A stretch of 64,000 bases of DNA, taken from NCBI GenBank assembly GCA_900543305.1, contig UQQZ01000001.1:20035-84034 (forward strand), given 5' to 3'. Origin of the DNA: an uncultured Oscillospiraceae bacterium. Lineage in GTDB: Bacteria; Bacillota; Clostridia; Oscillospirales; Acutalibacteraceae. Made by a program: the position numbers and the translations under genes. The notes under the pieces were generated by a model. That model had not been told where the DNA came from. It searched no databases and was given only the letters and a program-made list of their open reading frames with translations. Positions 19,585 to 28,931 of the stretch are shown piece by piece; the first letter of the stretch is position 1; each line of letters starts with the position of its first letter.

Positions 19585-20726
19585 TTGCCTCTCCTCTGAA
19601 TTTCATTTACAAAAGCTTTAATATTCTGCTCCAACGAAAAGTTCTTTTGTGCAAACTCCATTCCACATCGTCCTAGTGGCTTTATAAGGGAATTATCATT
19701 AGCTAGCGCCCTCATTCTCTCTGCCATTTCACTAATATTGTGGACAACATACCCACCTGGCAAGAATTGTACAGAGCCACAATCTGTTGAAATAAACGGA
19801 ATACCACATGCCATACCCTCTACAAGAACCATCGGGAACTTTTCCACTCTGCTGCTCAACACAATAGCAGTGGCATGTTTAAACTTTTCAATTGTCTCCT
19901 GCCGATCTATTCCCACAAGAAATTCCACATTTCTTTCGCCATGCTCATTTCTTAACTTCTCATTTAGTTGAATCAGATATTCAAAATATGCATTCTTTTG
20001 AGAACCGATATAAACCATTTTCATCTCCGGACAATTTGACTGATAAAAAGCCCTCAAAGAATATTCTTGATTCTTATGTTCTGCATAGTTTGCAACTTGA
20101 AGAAAATAATTCTCATTGCATTCTGTACTTGCTGGTTCAAAGAATGCTCGTTCAGCAGCATTATGGATTACAATGTTTTGGGTGACTCCATGCTTTTCCA
20201 TGTACTTCATTGAACTATCATTTTGATCTAAATGAACAATTAAATCATAGGTTTTCGCATATCTATATAAATTGGCATAAAACTTTCTGCGTCGTGCATT
20301 ATAGTATAATTTTGATACAATCCTGCCCGGAGAAGATTTGTCTTTTTGGCTCCAGCCAAACTCATAAATCCCATGCAAATACAATACTTTACAGCATTTG
20401 ATTTCTCCTATATACGGCAAGAGCGCATCTGTCAATGCAGAATGCACAGACACATTAACTAGCACATCCACATTCTCACACATTTCCTTTAAATAGCAAA
20501 CATACTTGTTTTGGTTACCTATGATACGATCTTTCTTTGTGTATAAATCCCAATACTCTAATTTCACTCCATTATGCATCGGAAATTCCTGAATATTATT
20601 ATTTCGAGAGATTATAACGGTTACGTCATGCCCATTTTTCACCAATTCCTCCGCCATACTTTGAGTTACCATCTGAACGCCGCCTACTATTGGGTAATAT
20701 GACGCAACTGTAAATAAAAACTTCAT
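19581..20726 (-). CDS. GT4 family glycosyltransferase
   Basis: 381 residues, GT-B fold. Seen: the N-terminal ASYYPIVGGVQMVTQ glycine loop, and the C-terminal donor-site region SSRVEKFPMVLVEGMACGIP with the family EX7E pattern. Transfers a sugar from an NDP donor onto the lipid-linked intermediate. Coupled to the polymerase gene downstream. Confidence 0.88.
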   Translation of the reverse strand: MKFLFTVASYYPIVGGVQMVTQSMAEELVKNGHDVTVIISRNNNIQEFPMHNGVKLEYWDLYTKKDRIIGNQNKYVCYLKEMCENVDVLVNVSVHSALTDALLPYIGEIKCCKVLYLHGIYEFGWSQKDKSSPGRIVSKLYYNARRRKFYANLYRYAKTYDLIVHLDQNDSSMKYMEKHGVTQNIVIHNAAERAFFEPASTECNENYFLQVANYAEHKNQEYSLRAFYQSNCPEMKMVYIGSQKNAYFEYLIQLNEKLRNEHGERNVEFLVGIDRQETIEKFKHATAIVLSSRVEKFPMVLVEGMACGIPFISTDCGSVQFLPGGYVVHNISEMAERMRALANDNSLIKPLGRCGMEFAQKNFSLEQNIKAFVNEIQRRGK

Positions 20727-20731
20727 AAGTC

Positions 20732-21904
20732 CTACCTCAACTTATTTTCTTTCAGAACCATATCAAAAAATTTATTTCTTCTTGTATAAATCTCGTCTCT
20801 TTGATATTTTAATGCTGTATTGTAGTTTTTCTCCGCCTGAGCCAGTTGCATCTTTCTATCGCTCATGAAGCGTAATACATCTACCAGTTCATTAACCTTT
20901 TTCCGTGTAAAAATAGCATTATCATCAAGCAATTCCGGAATTCCTGCAGTTGTAGACCCAATAGCCGGACAAGCCCTGCTCATAGCCTCAATTAAAGCTC
21001 TCGGAAGCCCTTCTTGGTTACTTGGCTGAATGTAAATATCTAGTTGGTCAATCCACTCAAATACTTTTTCATGGGGAAGTGTTCCAACTATTTCAAAATC
21101 ATCAGATACGCCATATTTTTTTGCCATACCTAATAAATAATCTGGCTTTCCTCCACCAATAACCTGATACTTAAACTTGAAACCTTCTTTCTTTAAAATA
21201 GACATAGCTTCCAATACATAGGCTTGACCTTTATATAAAACATCAATCGCTGCAGCAGTCCCTAAAACAAGCGGCTCGAAACAGTCTTTTTTTTGTATTT
21301 TTTCAATTCTTCTATCTAAATAACACCTATCCATTGGCATTAGCTCAACATTAGAAGCTGGAATCCATTTTCCTTTTGTCGGATAACGTCTCTGTAAAAA
21401 TTCATCGGTAACATAAATGACATATGGTGCTTTTTTTACTAACTTTTTTTGTTCGAGGAATTTATACAAGGCGATTATTTTACCTTTTGCATTGTAATTC
21501 CAATAAGAATCCCATGCACACCCAACACATTCTACAATGTACGGTTTTTGAATCCGATGACAGATACTCGCAGCAATCTTACCTGTTTCTCCAGAAAACC
21601 TACATACTACAAGATCGGCATCTGAGATTAGCTTTTCAAGTTTTCTCTTTACTGCATTTCTCTGTAGCAACAGTCCCTTGATTGACATATAATTATCTAC
21701 ATGTTCAATTTTATATTCCGAGGGAATCTGCATATATCTGTCACGGGATTCACCCTCTTTAAAAGGGTATGTTCTAATGACAACTGTTATATCATCAGAC
21801 ATATATTTATATCTTGATAAAGAATACGGTGTTACCGCCGTTCCATAATAGTTCCCATTTTTATCGAATTTTAGTGTTCCATCATGCACAAACAATAATT
21901 TCAT
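20732..21904 (-). CDS. GT4 family glycosyltransferase
   Basis: 390 residues, GT-B fold. The C-terminal QPSNQEGLPRALIEAMSRACP carries the EX7E motif. The N-terminal domain is less typical (KLLFVHDGTLKFDKNGNYYG). Five bases separate its stop from the next start and it overlaps the gene before by four bases, so it is firmly in the operon. Confidence 0.88.
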   Translation of the reverse strand: MKLLFVHDGTLKFDKNGNYYGTAVTPYSLSRYKYMSDDITVVIRTYPFKEGESRDRYMQIPSEYKIEHVDNYMSIKGLLLQRNAVKRKLEKLISDADLVVCRFSGETGKIAASICHRIQKPYIVECVGCAWDSYWNYNAKGKIIALYKFLEQKKLVKKAPYVIYVTDEFLQRRYPTKGKWIPASNVELMPMDRCYLDRRIEKIQKKDCFEPLVLGTAAAIDVLYKGQAYVLEAMSILKKEGFKFKYQVIGGGKPDYLLGMAKKYGVSDDFEIVGTLPHEKVFEWIDQLDIYIQPSNQEGLPRALIEAMSRACPAIGSTTAGIPELLDDNAIFTRKKVNELVDVLRFMSDRKMQLAQAEKNYNTALKYQRDEIYTRRNKFFDMVLKENKLR

Positions 21905-23058
21905 TTTCTTCCCTCAATTAATTTCTCATAATCTGCTCTCTGGTTTTCAAGCATAATCCGGCGATCATAATATTGTTTTGTTCTTTCATATGCCGCCTGA
22001 CCAATTTTCTGTGAGTATTCCTTATCCGTAATTAGCTTTTTCATAGCAGACTCCAATTCAGAAACATCTTTTGGTTCTACCAGTAAGCAGGAAATTCCAT
22101 CTTCCATCACTTCAGAGGCTCCAGGAATTTTTGTTGTAATCATTGCAATTCCAAGTGCACCAGCTTCCTGAAGCACCATTCCAAACCCCTCTCTGTATGT
22201 CGGATGAACCAGCACATCCATTGCCGAATAGTATTCATTCATCTTTGAGCCATCAACCATTCCGGTCATAACAACCTGCTCTGATTTTCTCGCCCAATCT
22301 AACAACTCAACCGGAACACCGCAACTATCTTCCATAGGACCAACAATCAGCAGCTTCGCATCAGGCACAGATTCCGAAATTCTCTGAAAAGCTGTCAGCA
22401 ATTCTGTGCATCCCTTATCTGCCGAAACACGCCCAGCAAAGCCATATACAAATGCTTCATCAGAAATACCGCATTGCTTACGAATTGCTGAACGATATTC
22501 TGGCTTTTTTAAAATATTATACCGTTTCATATCGACACCAATCGTGCCGCCATTTCCTACAACAACAGCTTTTTCTTCTGGATAAAGCCCATCTGATACT
22601 GCAAACGCCTTGTTCATTGGACTAACAGCCCGGATATCTGTTGAATTTCTGCATACTAATTTCTCAATGGCTTTAAAAATTTTTCGGGATATTCCACTCA
22701 TTCCTACATAACGGATACCCCACTGACAATACAGTCTGATAGGCACCTTTGCTATTTTAGCTGCAATACTTGCATAGCAAGCGGCATTCGGAGTAGAATA
22801 CTGCACCATATCAAACTTCTGCTCTTTGAAGATTTGCATAAACTGCTTAATAGATTTAAGTGCAAACAGATCAATCCCTCTTGCCATATGCACAGGAATA
22901 AAATGCAGGTATTCCGGCAATGATTTTTCAAATTTTTCATCCTCATTACAAATCAAAGTAATGTCATATCCGCAGTTTTCATGTAAATATTTTGCAGTTT
23001 CAACCACAAATGTTTTCATCGTGATTGAAACCGTTGTACAAATACAAATCTTCTTCAT
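21901..23058 (-). CDS. GT4 family glycosyltransferase
   Basis: 385 residues, GT-B fold. VYGFAGRVSADKGCTELL and PTYREGFGMVLQEAGALG are typical GT4 elements, the latter with the EX7E pair. This type resembles the galactosyl or N-acetylgalactosaminyl transferases that act soon after a bacillosamine-type first sugar (inference from position). It overlaps the next gene by four bases. Confidence 0.88.
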   Translation of the reverse strand: MKKICICTTVSITMKTFVVETAKYLHENCGYDITLICNEDEKFEKSLPEYLHFIPVHMARGIDLFALKSIKQFMQIFKEQKFDMVQYSTPNAACYASIAAKIAKVPIRLYCQWGIRYVGMSGISRKIFKAIEKLVCRNSTDIRAVSPMNKAFAVSDGLYPEEKAVVVGNGGTIGVDMKRYNILKKPEYRSAIRKQCGISDEAFVYGFAGRVSADKGCTELLTAFQRISESVPDAKLLIVGPMEDSCGVPVELLDWARKSEQVVMTGMVDGSKMNEYYSAMDVLVHPTYREGFGMVLQEAGALGIAMITTKIPGASEVMEDGISCLLVEPKDVSELESAMKKLITDKEYSQKIGQAAYERTKQYYDRRIMLENQRADYEKLIEGRK

Positions 23059-23069
23059 TCTTTCAATCC

Positions 23070-23918
23070 CTACTTCTTCTGTTTTTTTGCTTCGACAATT
23101 AAATTTACTTTATCCCGAATCAAGTCCAAATTTCGCTGATATTCTTCTTCAGAATACTTCTCAACTTCTTTTTCTTTCAGTCGGATATTTTTTACACCTT
23201 CGATAAAAATACTCTCAATTTCCCAAGGGTCTTTCACGATGTTTGCATCGCAGAAGCCTCTGGACAAAATTGCAGCGGATGAACCAAGATGATAATGCTC
23301 GGCTATGATATATTCTGCCGGAAGCATGCCGTAACCAACTCTTGCGATCCCACCAAAACCATATTTTATGCCTTTATCTCTGATTTTCTGACAAAGGTTT
23401 TTGACAACATCTCCACAAATCAGTTCGAACATAAAATTCATATGGTACGCAAGATGAAGATCATTCAATCCTATGTGAACTTCGTCAATTCCTGAAACTT
23501 CCAAAATAGAATCAATATTAGCTGCGGATTCAGCTGTTTCCACGAGAAGCTGCACCTTTGCTCTGCCATTGACATAACGCACAAATTTCTTAACATCATC
23601 CGCAGTCCTAAACATAGGAAGCATAATCACATCAGCACCTGCTTCAATAGCTTGGTTGATTTCATCCTCAGAACTACAATAATCTTCAGTAGCCGTATGC
23701 AACGGATTTACCCTGACCATAAGCTCCGCATCTGTGACAATCGGACGCAGTTTTTTTATATCATCAATCGTATGATGATTCTTGACAGTATCCATCCCAC
23801 CCTGTCTTTTATTCTTACCTATGTATTCCATATCAATCCAGATACGGTCAACCCCTGCTTTTTGAGCAATTTGTGCTGTCACTGGATTATTTGTAATATA
23901 CATTAACGTTAATGCCAT
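23070..23918 (-). CDS. HpcH/HpaI aldolase family protein
   Basis: 282 residues. TIM-barrel aldolase/citrate lyase family: GVDRIWIDMEYIG, the metal-site Glu in LLVETAESAANI and IDEVHIGLNDLHLAYH are recognisable. Family members cleave or form C-C bonds between pyruvate/oxaloacetate and aldehydes. In a glycan locus it may make a C-C-extended precursor or an acyl group for decoration; this is inference. ATG 23918 has GGAG seven bases upstream. Placement between the first-sugar genes and the glycosyltransferases suggests a specific role in this glycan. Confidence 0.8.
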   Translation of the reverse strand: MALTLMYITNNPVTAQIAQKAGVDRIWIDMEYIGKNKRQGGMDTVKNHHTIDDIKKLRPIVTDAELMVRVNPLHTATEDYCSSEDEINQAIEAGADVIMLPMFRTADDVKKFVRYVNGRAKVQLLVETAESAANIDSILEVSGIDEVHIGLNDLHLAYHMNFMFELICGDVVKNLCQKIRDKGIKYGFGGIARVGYGMLPAEYIIAEHYHLGSSAAILSRGFCDANIVKDPWEIESIFIEGVKNIRLKEKEVEKYSEEEYQRNLDLIRDKVNLIVEAKKQKK

Positions 23919-23936
23919 CGTTTTACTCCATTTCTT

Positions 23937-24539
23937 CTATCTTTTCCTTCTTGCCGGAACTCCCATATATGTTCCGGCTGAATCAATATTCTTCACTATT
24001 ACTGCCCCAGCACCGATCATACAGTTTGAGCAGATAGCAATATTATTGCTGACGGTTGCTCCCGCCCCGATCCATGATCCACTTCCCACAGTGACAGTCC
24101 CACACAAATGACTGCCTACTGCAATATGTACATAATCGCCTACTACACAGTCATGATCCACGGACGAACAGGTGTTGATGATGCACCCTATTCCAATCCT
24201 TACTCCCGGATTGATTACAGCACCAGCCATGACTACAGTTCCTTTGCCTATCACTACATCTTCCGCAACAACTGCATCTGGATGAATGAGTGTAACCAAT
24301 TTTTCCTCCGGAACTGATTCCTGTATCCGCTTCCGAACACCTGCATTGCCAATACCAATGATTATCTCAGCGTCTATTCCTCTAGCTTTAGAGCTATTCC
24401 CTATGACCGGATAACCTCCACATTCGTGCACACTTTCATCGTCATCTAAAAAAACAATCTCTCTGTAGCCATTCTTTCTTGCAATGTCTGCAATTACCTT
24501 TCCATGACCACTCGCACCAATAATAGCTATTTTTTTCAT
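23937..24539 (-). CDS. PglD/NeuD-type sugar N-acetyltransferase
   Basis: 200 residues. N-terminal IIGASGHGKVIADIA Rossmann-like domain, then a left-handed beta-helix of hexapeptide repeats (for example VVIGKGTVVMAG and CIINTCSSVDHDCVVGDY), with the catalytic His in DHD. This matches PglD, which acetylates UDP-4-amino-4,6-dideoxy-GlcNAc to UDP-diNAc-bacillosamine using acetyl-CoA. Neighbouring aminotransferase, dehydratase and sugar transferase complete that pathway. Confidence 0.88.
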   Translation of the reverse strand: MKKIAIIGASGHGKVIADIARKNGYREIVFLDDDESVHECGGYPVIGNSSKARGIDAEIIIGIGNAGVRKRIQESVPEEKLVTLIHPDAVVAEDVVIGKGTVVMAGAVINPGVRIGIGCIINTCSSVDHDCVVGDYVHIAVGSHLCGTVTVGSGSWIGAGATVSNNIAICSNCMIGAGAVIVKNIDSAGTYMGVPARRKR

Positions 24540-24541
24540 TC

Positions 24542-25195
24542 CTATACCTCCGCATTGTCTTTTGCTTCATCAGCTTCTGTTCCCATGAATTCCTCCATGG
24601 TTGCGGAGGTTTCAGAGTTGATTCCTTCTCGTTTCAATACCGTCCATACTGTCTTAAAGATAATCTTCCAATCTCCAAGGAAAGTAATGTGATCAACATA
24701 CTCCACGTCCAGATCAAATTTTTCTTCCCAACTAATGGCGTTTCTTCCATTTACCTGCGCCAGCCCTGTAAATCCCGGTCTTACTTCATGCCTTCTCGCT
24801 TGATGTTCGTTATAAAGCGGGAGATACTTCACCAGGAGCGGCCGAGGTCCGCAAACCGCCATTCGTCCCGTTAGGATCGAGTACAATTCAGGCAGTTCAT
24901 CCAAAGACGTAGAGCGCAACAATTTACCAAAAGACGTAAGGCGCTGCTCATCCGACAATAATTCACCGTTCTCATCTCGTTCATTGGTCATTGTCCGGAA
25001 CTTATACAGCCTGAATATCTCGCCATGCAGTCCCGGTCTTTCCTGGGCAAACAGGACGGGGGAGCCAATCTTAATCTTTACAAGAATCGCAATCACCAGC
25101 ATAACCGGGCTTAATACAATACACGCAAGCAATGCGCATAGAAAATCTTGAGGACGTTTTATATACTTTTCATAAAAACCCTTTTTATGCTCCAT
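24542..25195 (-). CDS. PglC-type initiating phosphoglycosyl transferase
   Basis: 217 residues. Monotopic bacterial sugar transferase: one hydrophobic re-entrant helix (LLACIVLSPVMLVIAILVKI), then KIGSPVLFAQERPGL, FRLYKFRTM, LRSTSLDELPEL with the catalytic Asp-Glu, and VRPGFTGLAQVNGRN. It transfers a phospho-sugar, here probably diNAc-bacillosamine-1-P, to undecaprenyl phosphate and begins the repeat unit. ATG 25195 follows AAGG by nine bases; an upstream ATG is at 25219. It has an acidic tail beyond the usual PglC end. Confidence 0.88.
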   Translation of the reverse strand: MEHKKGFYEKYIKRPQDFLCALLACIVLSPVMLVIAILVKIKIGSPVLFAQERPGLHGEIFRLYKFRTMTNERDENGELLSDEQRLTSFGKLLRSTSLDELPELYSILTGRMAVCGPRPLLVKYLPLYNEHQARRHEVRPGFTGLAQVNGRNAISWEEKFDLDVEYVDHITFLGDWKIIFKTVWTVLKREGINSETSATMEEFMGTEADEAKDNAEV

Positions 25196-25206
25196 ATCCA
25201 AATACC

Positions 25207-26475
25207 TTACATGAAACAACTCTTTATTATTTCAATAATCTTCTTCTGCTCATCGGCAGTCATCTTGTTATCGCTCGGCAGACACAGACCTCTTTCAAAG
25301 ATATCCATACCTACATCCTCACTACCACCTTCGATATAGGCATTGGTTCTTGCTCTGCCGTTACCTTCACTTGTGATGAACGGATTCATACGGAAAAGTG
25401 GTTGTTCGTGCATCGGCTTCCAGATCGGACGACCTTCCGCATTGTACTTCGCCAGGGTTTCGAGAATCTCCGTTGGACAGCTCTTACCAGGTTCGCTGAT
25501 GTAGAGTGCTTTCTGTTCTCCACGAACCTGCTGGCACATAGCGTCTTTGTCAATAATCATGCAGCTCAGCCAGAAGTTCGGTCCACTGTTCTTCTCATCG
25601 TAAGGATTCATCTGCACCGGAAGGTCTTTCAAACCTTCCTTGTAGCGCATATAGATCGCTTTCTTCTGCGCAATGTGTTCTTCTAAATATGGAATCTGCC
25701 CACGCACAACTCCGGCGATCACATTGCTCATGCGGTAGTTATATCCCAGCTCCTCATGCTGATACCACGGGGCTGCTTCCCGACTTTGAGTTGACCACTT
25801 TCGTACCTTCTCGGCATCCGCCTTAGAATTAGTGAGGAACATTCCACCGGATGAACCAGTAATGATCTTGTTTCCATTGAAGCTGATGCAGCCGTAATCG
25901 CCAAAGCTGCCAGTTTCTTTTCCTTTATATGTAGCACCTAGGGATTCCGCTGCATCTTCAACAATCACAGCTCTGTGGGCAGTTGCTATCTTCTTAATTT
26001 CATCAATCTTGCCCGGTGTACCATACAGGTGAGCCACTACAATCACCTTGACATCTGGATAAATCTCAAATGCCTTTTCCAATGACACCGGGTCCATATT
26101 CCAAGTGTCACGCTCGGTATCAATAAAAACAGGGATACCGCCCTCATAGACAACCGGATTCACCGTGGCACCGAAAGTGACATCTGAACAGAATATTTTC
26201 TTATTACTCAGTGCTCCTTTTCCAATTTCCGGCTGACCATACATAGCTTCCCCGGCAAGCTTCATGGCAAGATGGAGAGATGCCGTTCCTGCCGATAATG
26301 CGACTGCATATCGTACCCCAACTCGTTCAGCAATCAATCGCTCTACTTCGTTAATATTCTTTCCTACCGTGGACATCCAGTTCGTTTCATAAGCTTCGGT
26401 AACGTACTTCAATTCGTCACCGTGCATTGTGGGCGATGACAGCCAAATTTTGTGTTCAAACGGATTAATGTTCAT
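25207..26475 (-). CDS. PglE-type DegT/DnrJ aminotransferase
   Basis: 422-residue PLP enzyme of the DegT/DnrJ/EryC1/StrS family. Seen: N-terminal IWLSSPTMHGDELKYV, GTASLHLAMKLA, the DAAESLGATYKG stretch, and the PLP-binding Lys in CISFNGNKIITGSSGG. It would convert UDP-4-keto-6-deoxy-GlcNAc to the 4-amino sugar. ATG 26475 gives the family N-terminus; earlier in-frame ATGs at 26547 and 26505 give low-quality extensions. Some 308 bases separate it from the dehydratase gene, an unusually large gap for this operon. Confidence 0.88.
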   Translation of the reverse strand: MNINPFEHKIWLSSPTMHGDELKYVTEAYETNWMSTVGKNINEVERLIAERVGVRYAVALSAGTASLHLAMKLAGEAMYGQPEIGKGALSNKKIFCSDVTFGATVNPVVYEGGIPVFIDTERDTWNMDPVSLEKAFEIYPDVKVIVVAHLYGTPGKIDEIKKIATAHRAVIVEDAAESLGATYKGKETGSFGDYGCISFNGNKIITGSSGGMFLTNSKADAEKVRKWSTQSREAAPWYQHEELGYNYRMSNVIAGVVRGQIPYLEEHIAQKKAIYMRYKEGLKDLPVQMNPYDEKNSGPNFWLSCMIIDKDAMCQQVRGEQKALYISEPGKSCPTEILETLAKYNAEGRPIWKPMHEQPLFRMNPFITSEGNGRARTNAYIEGGSEDVGMDIFERGLCLPSDNKMTADEQKKIIEIIKSCFM

Positions 26476-26783
26476 CTCTTCTTTTCTACCTTTCGCATTA
26501 AACATCATCTTAATTAACAGATTCACATCTGAGCTATAACACGACAATTAGCCTAGAATGGCAAATAGCTCACCGCCTAACACGGCATGTGAGCTAAGTC
26601 AGTTTCCAAACCAATCAATGTCTGCCATTTCTTTAAGCGAAAACAAAAGAAATCGCTTCAATTAAAACAGGCTTAGACAAATGCCGTTTCAACAATCAAT
26701 GTTTTAATTTCAGGCAATACCAAATCAATTCTTTCATACGAACGATTACCTAAAATGGCATGAACAACACAAACAAAAAACTG
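26476..26783 (-). other. 308-bp spacer with a hairpin inside the capsule operon
   Basis: No gene. It contains an inverted repeat TAGCTCA / TGAGCTA with an inner GCC/GGC (26566-26596). There is no T-tract, so it is not an obvious terminator. No strong promoter was found, but this is the natural place for an internal one driving the aminotransferase onward. Confidence 0.4.
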
Positions 26784-28856
26784 TCAGCCCCCCACTACAA
26801 CAGGAATTGTTTCTCTCACTTCCTTGGGAGCGAATGTACCTGTTTGAAGAGCTTTTGCGTTCACTTGTTCCGGAGAATGGAATGTGGGAACCACTTCTTT
26901 CAGTGCAATTCGAATAAAATCGTCGTCTTCTCTTATCAAAGCTCTCCGAAGTTTTTCCAGTTTCTCCTCGATTTTCTGCCGGGATAAGGGTTCATCCCGT
27001 TCCACAAAGATCATATTGTTATCAGTTTTTGTCAAAGTCTCCGTTTGAATGAGCAGCTCCTCATAGAGTTTTTCACCGGGACGCAGGCCTGTTTCTATGA
27101 TGTCTATATCCTGATAAGGCTCCATGCCACTTAGGCGGATCATGTTCTCGGCCAAATCAAGGATCTTCACTGGCCGTCCCATATCCAGAACAAAAAGTTC
27201 TCCGCTCTTGGCCATAGCACCGGAAGTCAGCACCAACTGGCTGGCCTCGGGAATCGTCATAAAGTAACGGATGATCCGCTTATCAGTCACCGTAACCGGA
27301 CCTCCATTGGCGATCTGCCGCTTGAACAGAGGAATCACGCTGCCGTTGCTGCCCAGTACATTGCCAAAACGCGTGCAACTGAAGGAGGTACCTTTCTGCT
27401 CCGCCGCTCTGCTCAGAACGATCATTTCACACAGTCGTTTTGTAGCCCCCATCACATTGGTGGGGTTCACCGCTTTATCGGTGCTGATCATGATAAACTT
27501 TTCAACGCCATACTTTTCTGCGACATTGACCACATTCCAAGTGCCGAACACATTGTTTTTCACGGCCTCCGAGCAGTTGTGTTCCATCAGGGGAACATGC
27601 TTATGGGCCGCAGCATGAAGTACCACCTGGGGACGATACGTACGAAACACCTTATCCAACTGTTCCGCATCACGAACACTGGCAATCTCCACTGCAAGAT
27701 TGAGTGAGTCCCCATACACAAGGCGCAATTCTTGCTGGACATCGTATACGTTATTCTCGTAGATATCCAACAATACCAGTTGTTTGGGGCCCATTCGTGC
27801 AATCTGCCGGCTCAGTTCAGAGCCAATAGACCCTCCCCCACCGGTAACTAACACCACTTTATCCTTATAGTAAGACCGAGTGGCATCCCCAAGAAAATCC
27901 ACTTCCTGTCGGAAAAGCAACTCTTCCACATCGAATTCCCGAATCTGTCTCTTGCCACTTGCTTCCGTATTCTCCACGGGGAAGGAATACACTTTGATTT
28001 TATAACCCATGGTTTTATAGCGGTTATAAAGCGAAGCTCTTTCATCGGGAGCTTTATTGACTGCAAAAACCACTTCCTGCACGGAAAGTCGATCCAACCG
28101 TTCCTTATTCACTTCGCCAGGTGAAAGCACATCAATCCCCATAACCTGCCGGCCAATTTTTTCCCGGTCCACATCGATAAAACAAACCGGTATGTAAACA
28201 GCATTAGGGTTACTGAGAAGTTCATCTGCCAACATGGCCCCAATGCGTCCAGCCCCCACGATGGCAATTCGGATCTTATTCTGCTTGGGCATTACACTGC
28301 TCAAAGCCTCGTGCATCAAGGAAATCCCCGTCAGGCCATACACAAGTGCATCGATTCCTTTTACCAGAATACTGGAACTGCCAAAAAAGTTTCGGGCCCA
28401 GCTGCTGCTGGTACAAATCTGGTAGAGCCAGGTATAGAGAAAACGAAGCATCATGGATCCCAAGAAGGCCAACATAACCATTCCCGCCGCCCGAAACAAA
28501 GTGGGATGTTCAAAGGGCATCAAAGTACGGATTACAAGATAGAGGATCCCTCCCAGAAAATCCGCACCAATCAGACGAAAATAGCTGTTGACACGACTGT
28601 ATCGCCAGACCTGAGAATAGACCTTGCAAACATTCCGCATCACAAGAAGGCACACAGCTTCCAGAAAAAACTGAATGGCAGCCTCTCCCCAAGAAAGAGT
28701 AGCGCCCCCACGGGGGAATACAGTAAGAATAGGGAACGTCACGATCGCCAATACACAAAGATCATAAAACATGAGCTTTATTTTTCGGTTCCTGCTTCTT
28801 GCCTGTACCACTTCTCTTGAGGTCCCAACCGCTCGATCTTTTCTATTTCTGTTCAT
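26784..28856 (-). CDS. PglF/CapD-type nucleotide-sugar 4,6-dehydratase
   Basis: 690 residues. An N-terminal membrane domain with about four hydrophobic helices is followed by a Rossmann segment (IAIVGAGRIGAMLADEL) and the catalytic SDR domain starting VLVTGGGGSIGSELSRQIA, with STDKAVNPTNVMGATKR carrying the dehydratase-type Met-x-x-x-Lys instead of YxxxK. It converts UDP-GlcNAc to UDP-4-keto-6-deoxy-GlcNAc, the first step to diNAc-bacillosamine. ATG 28856 lies five bases after AGGTGA; GTG 28865 is an alternative. Confidence 0.9.
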   Translation of the reverse strand: MNRNRKDRAVGTSREVVQARSRNRKIKLMFYDLCVLAIVTFPILTVFPRGGATLSWGEAAIQFFLEAVCLLVMRNVCKVYSQVWRYSRVNSYFRLIGADFLGGILYLVIRTLMPFEHPTLFRAAGMVMLAFLGSMMLRFLYTWLYQICTSSSWARNFFGSSSILVKGIDALVYGLTGISLMHEALSSVMPKQNKIRIAIVGAGRIGAMLADELLSNPNAVYIPVCFIDVDREKIGRQVMGIDVLSPGEVNKERLDRLSVQEVVFAVNKAPDERASLYNRYKTMGYKIKVYSFPVENTEASGKRQIREFDVEELLFRQEVDFLGDATRSYYKDKVVLVTGGGGSIGSELSRQIARMGPKQLVLLDIYENNVYDVQQELRLVYGDSLNLAVEIASVRDAEQLDKVFRTYRPQVVLHAAAHKHVPLMEHNCSEAVKNNVFGTWNVVNVAEKYGVEKFIMISTDKAVNPTNVMGATKRLCEMIVLSRAAEQKGTSFSCTRFGNVLGSNGSVIPLFKRQIANGGPVTVTDKRIIRYFMTIPEASQLVLTSGAMAKSGELFVLDMGRPVKILDLAENMIRLSGMEPYQDIDIIETGLRPGEKLYEELLIQTETLTKTDNNMIFVERDEPLSRQKIEEKLEKLRRALIREDDDFIRIALKEVVPTFHSPEQVNAKALQTGTFAPKEVRETIPVVVGG

Positions 28857-28931
28857 TTGCTTCACCTAATCCCCACGTTCCATCAAGCCAAACCTTACAA
28901 ACGCTCCGGCAAAATCATCTAAAAACAGACA

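Noticed and set aside
26566..26596. Terminator between pglF-like and pglE-like genes
   Set aside because: The hairpin has no T-tract on either strand, and the genes downstream belong to the same pathway.
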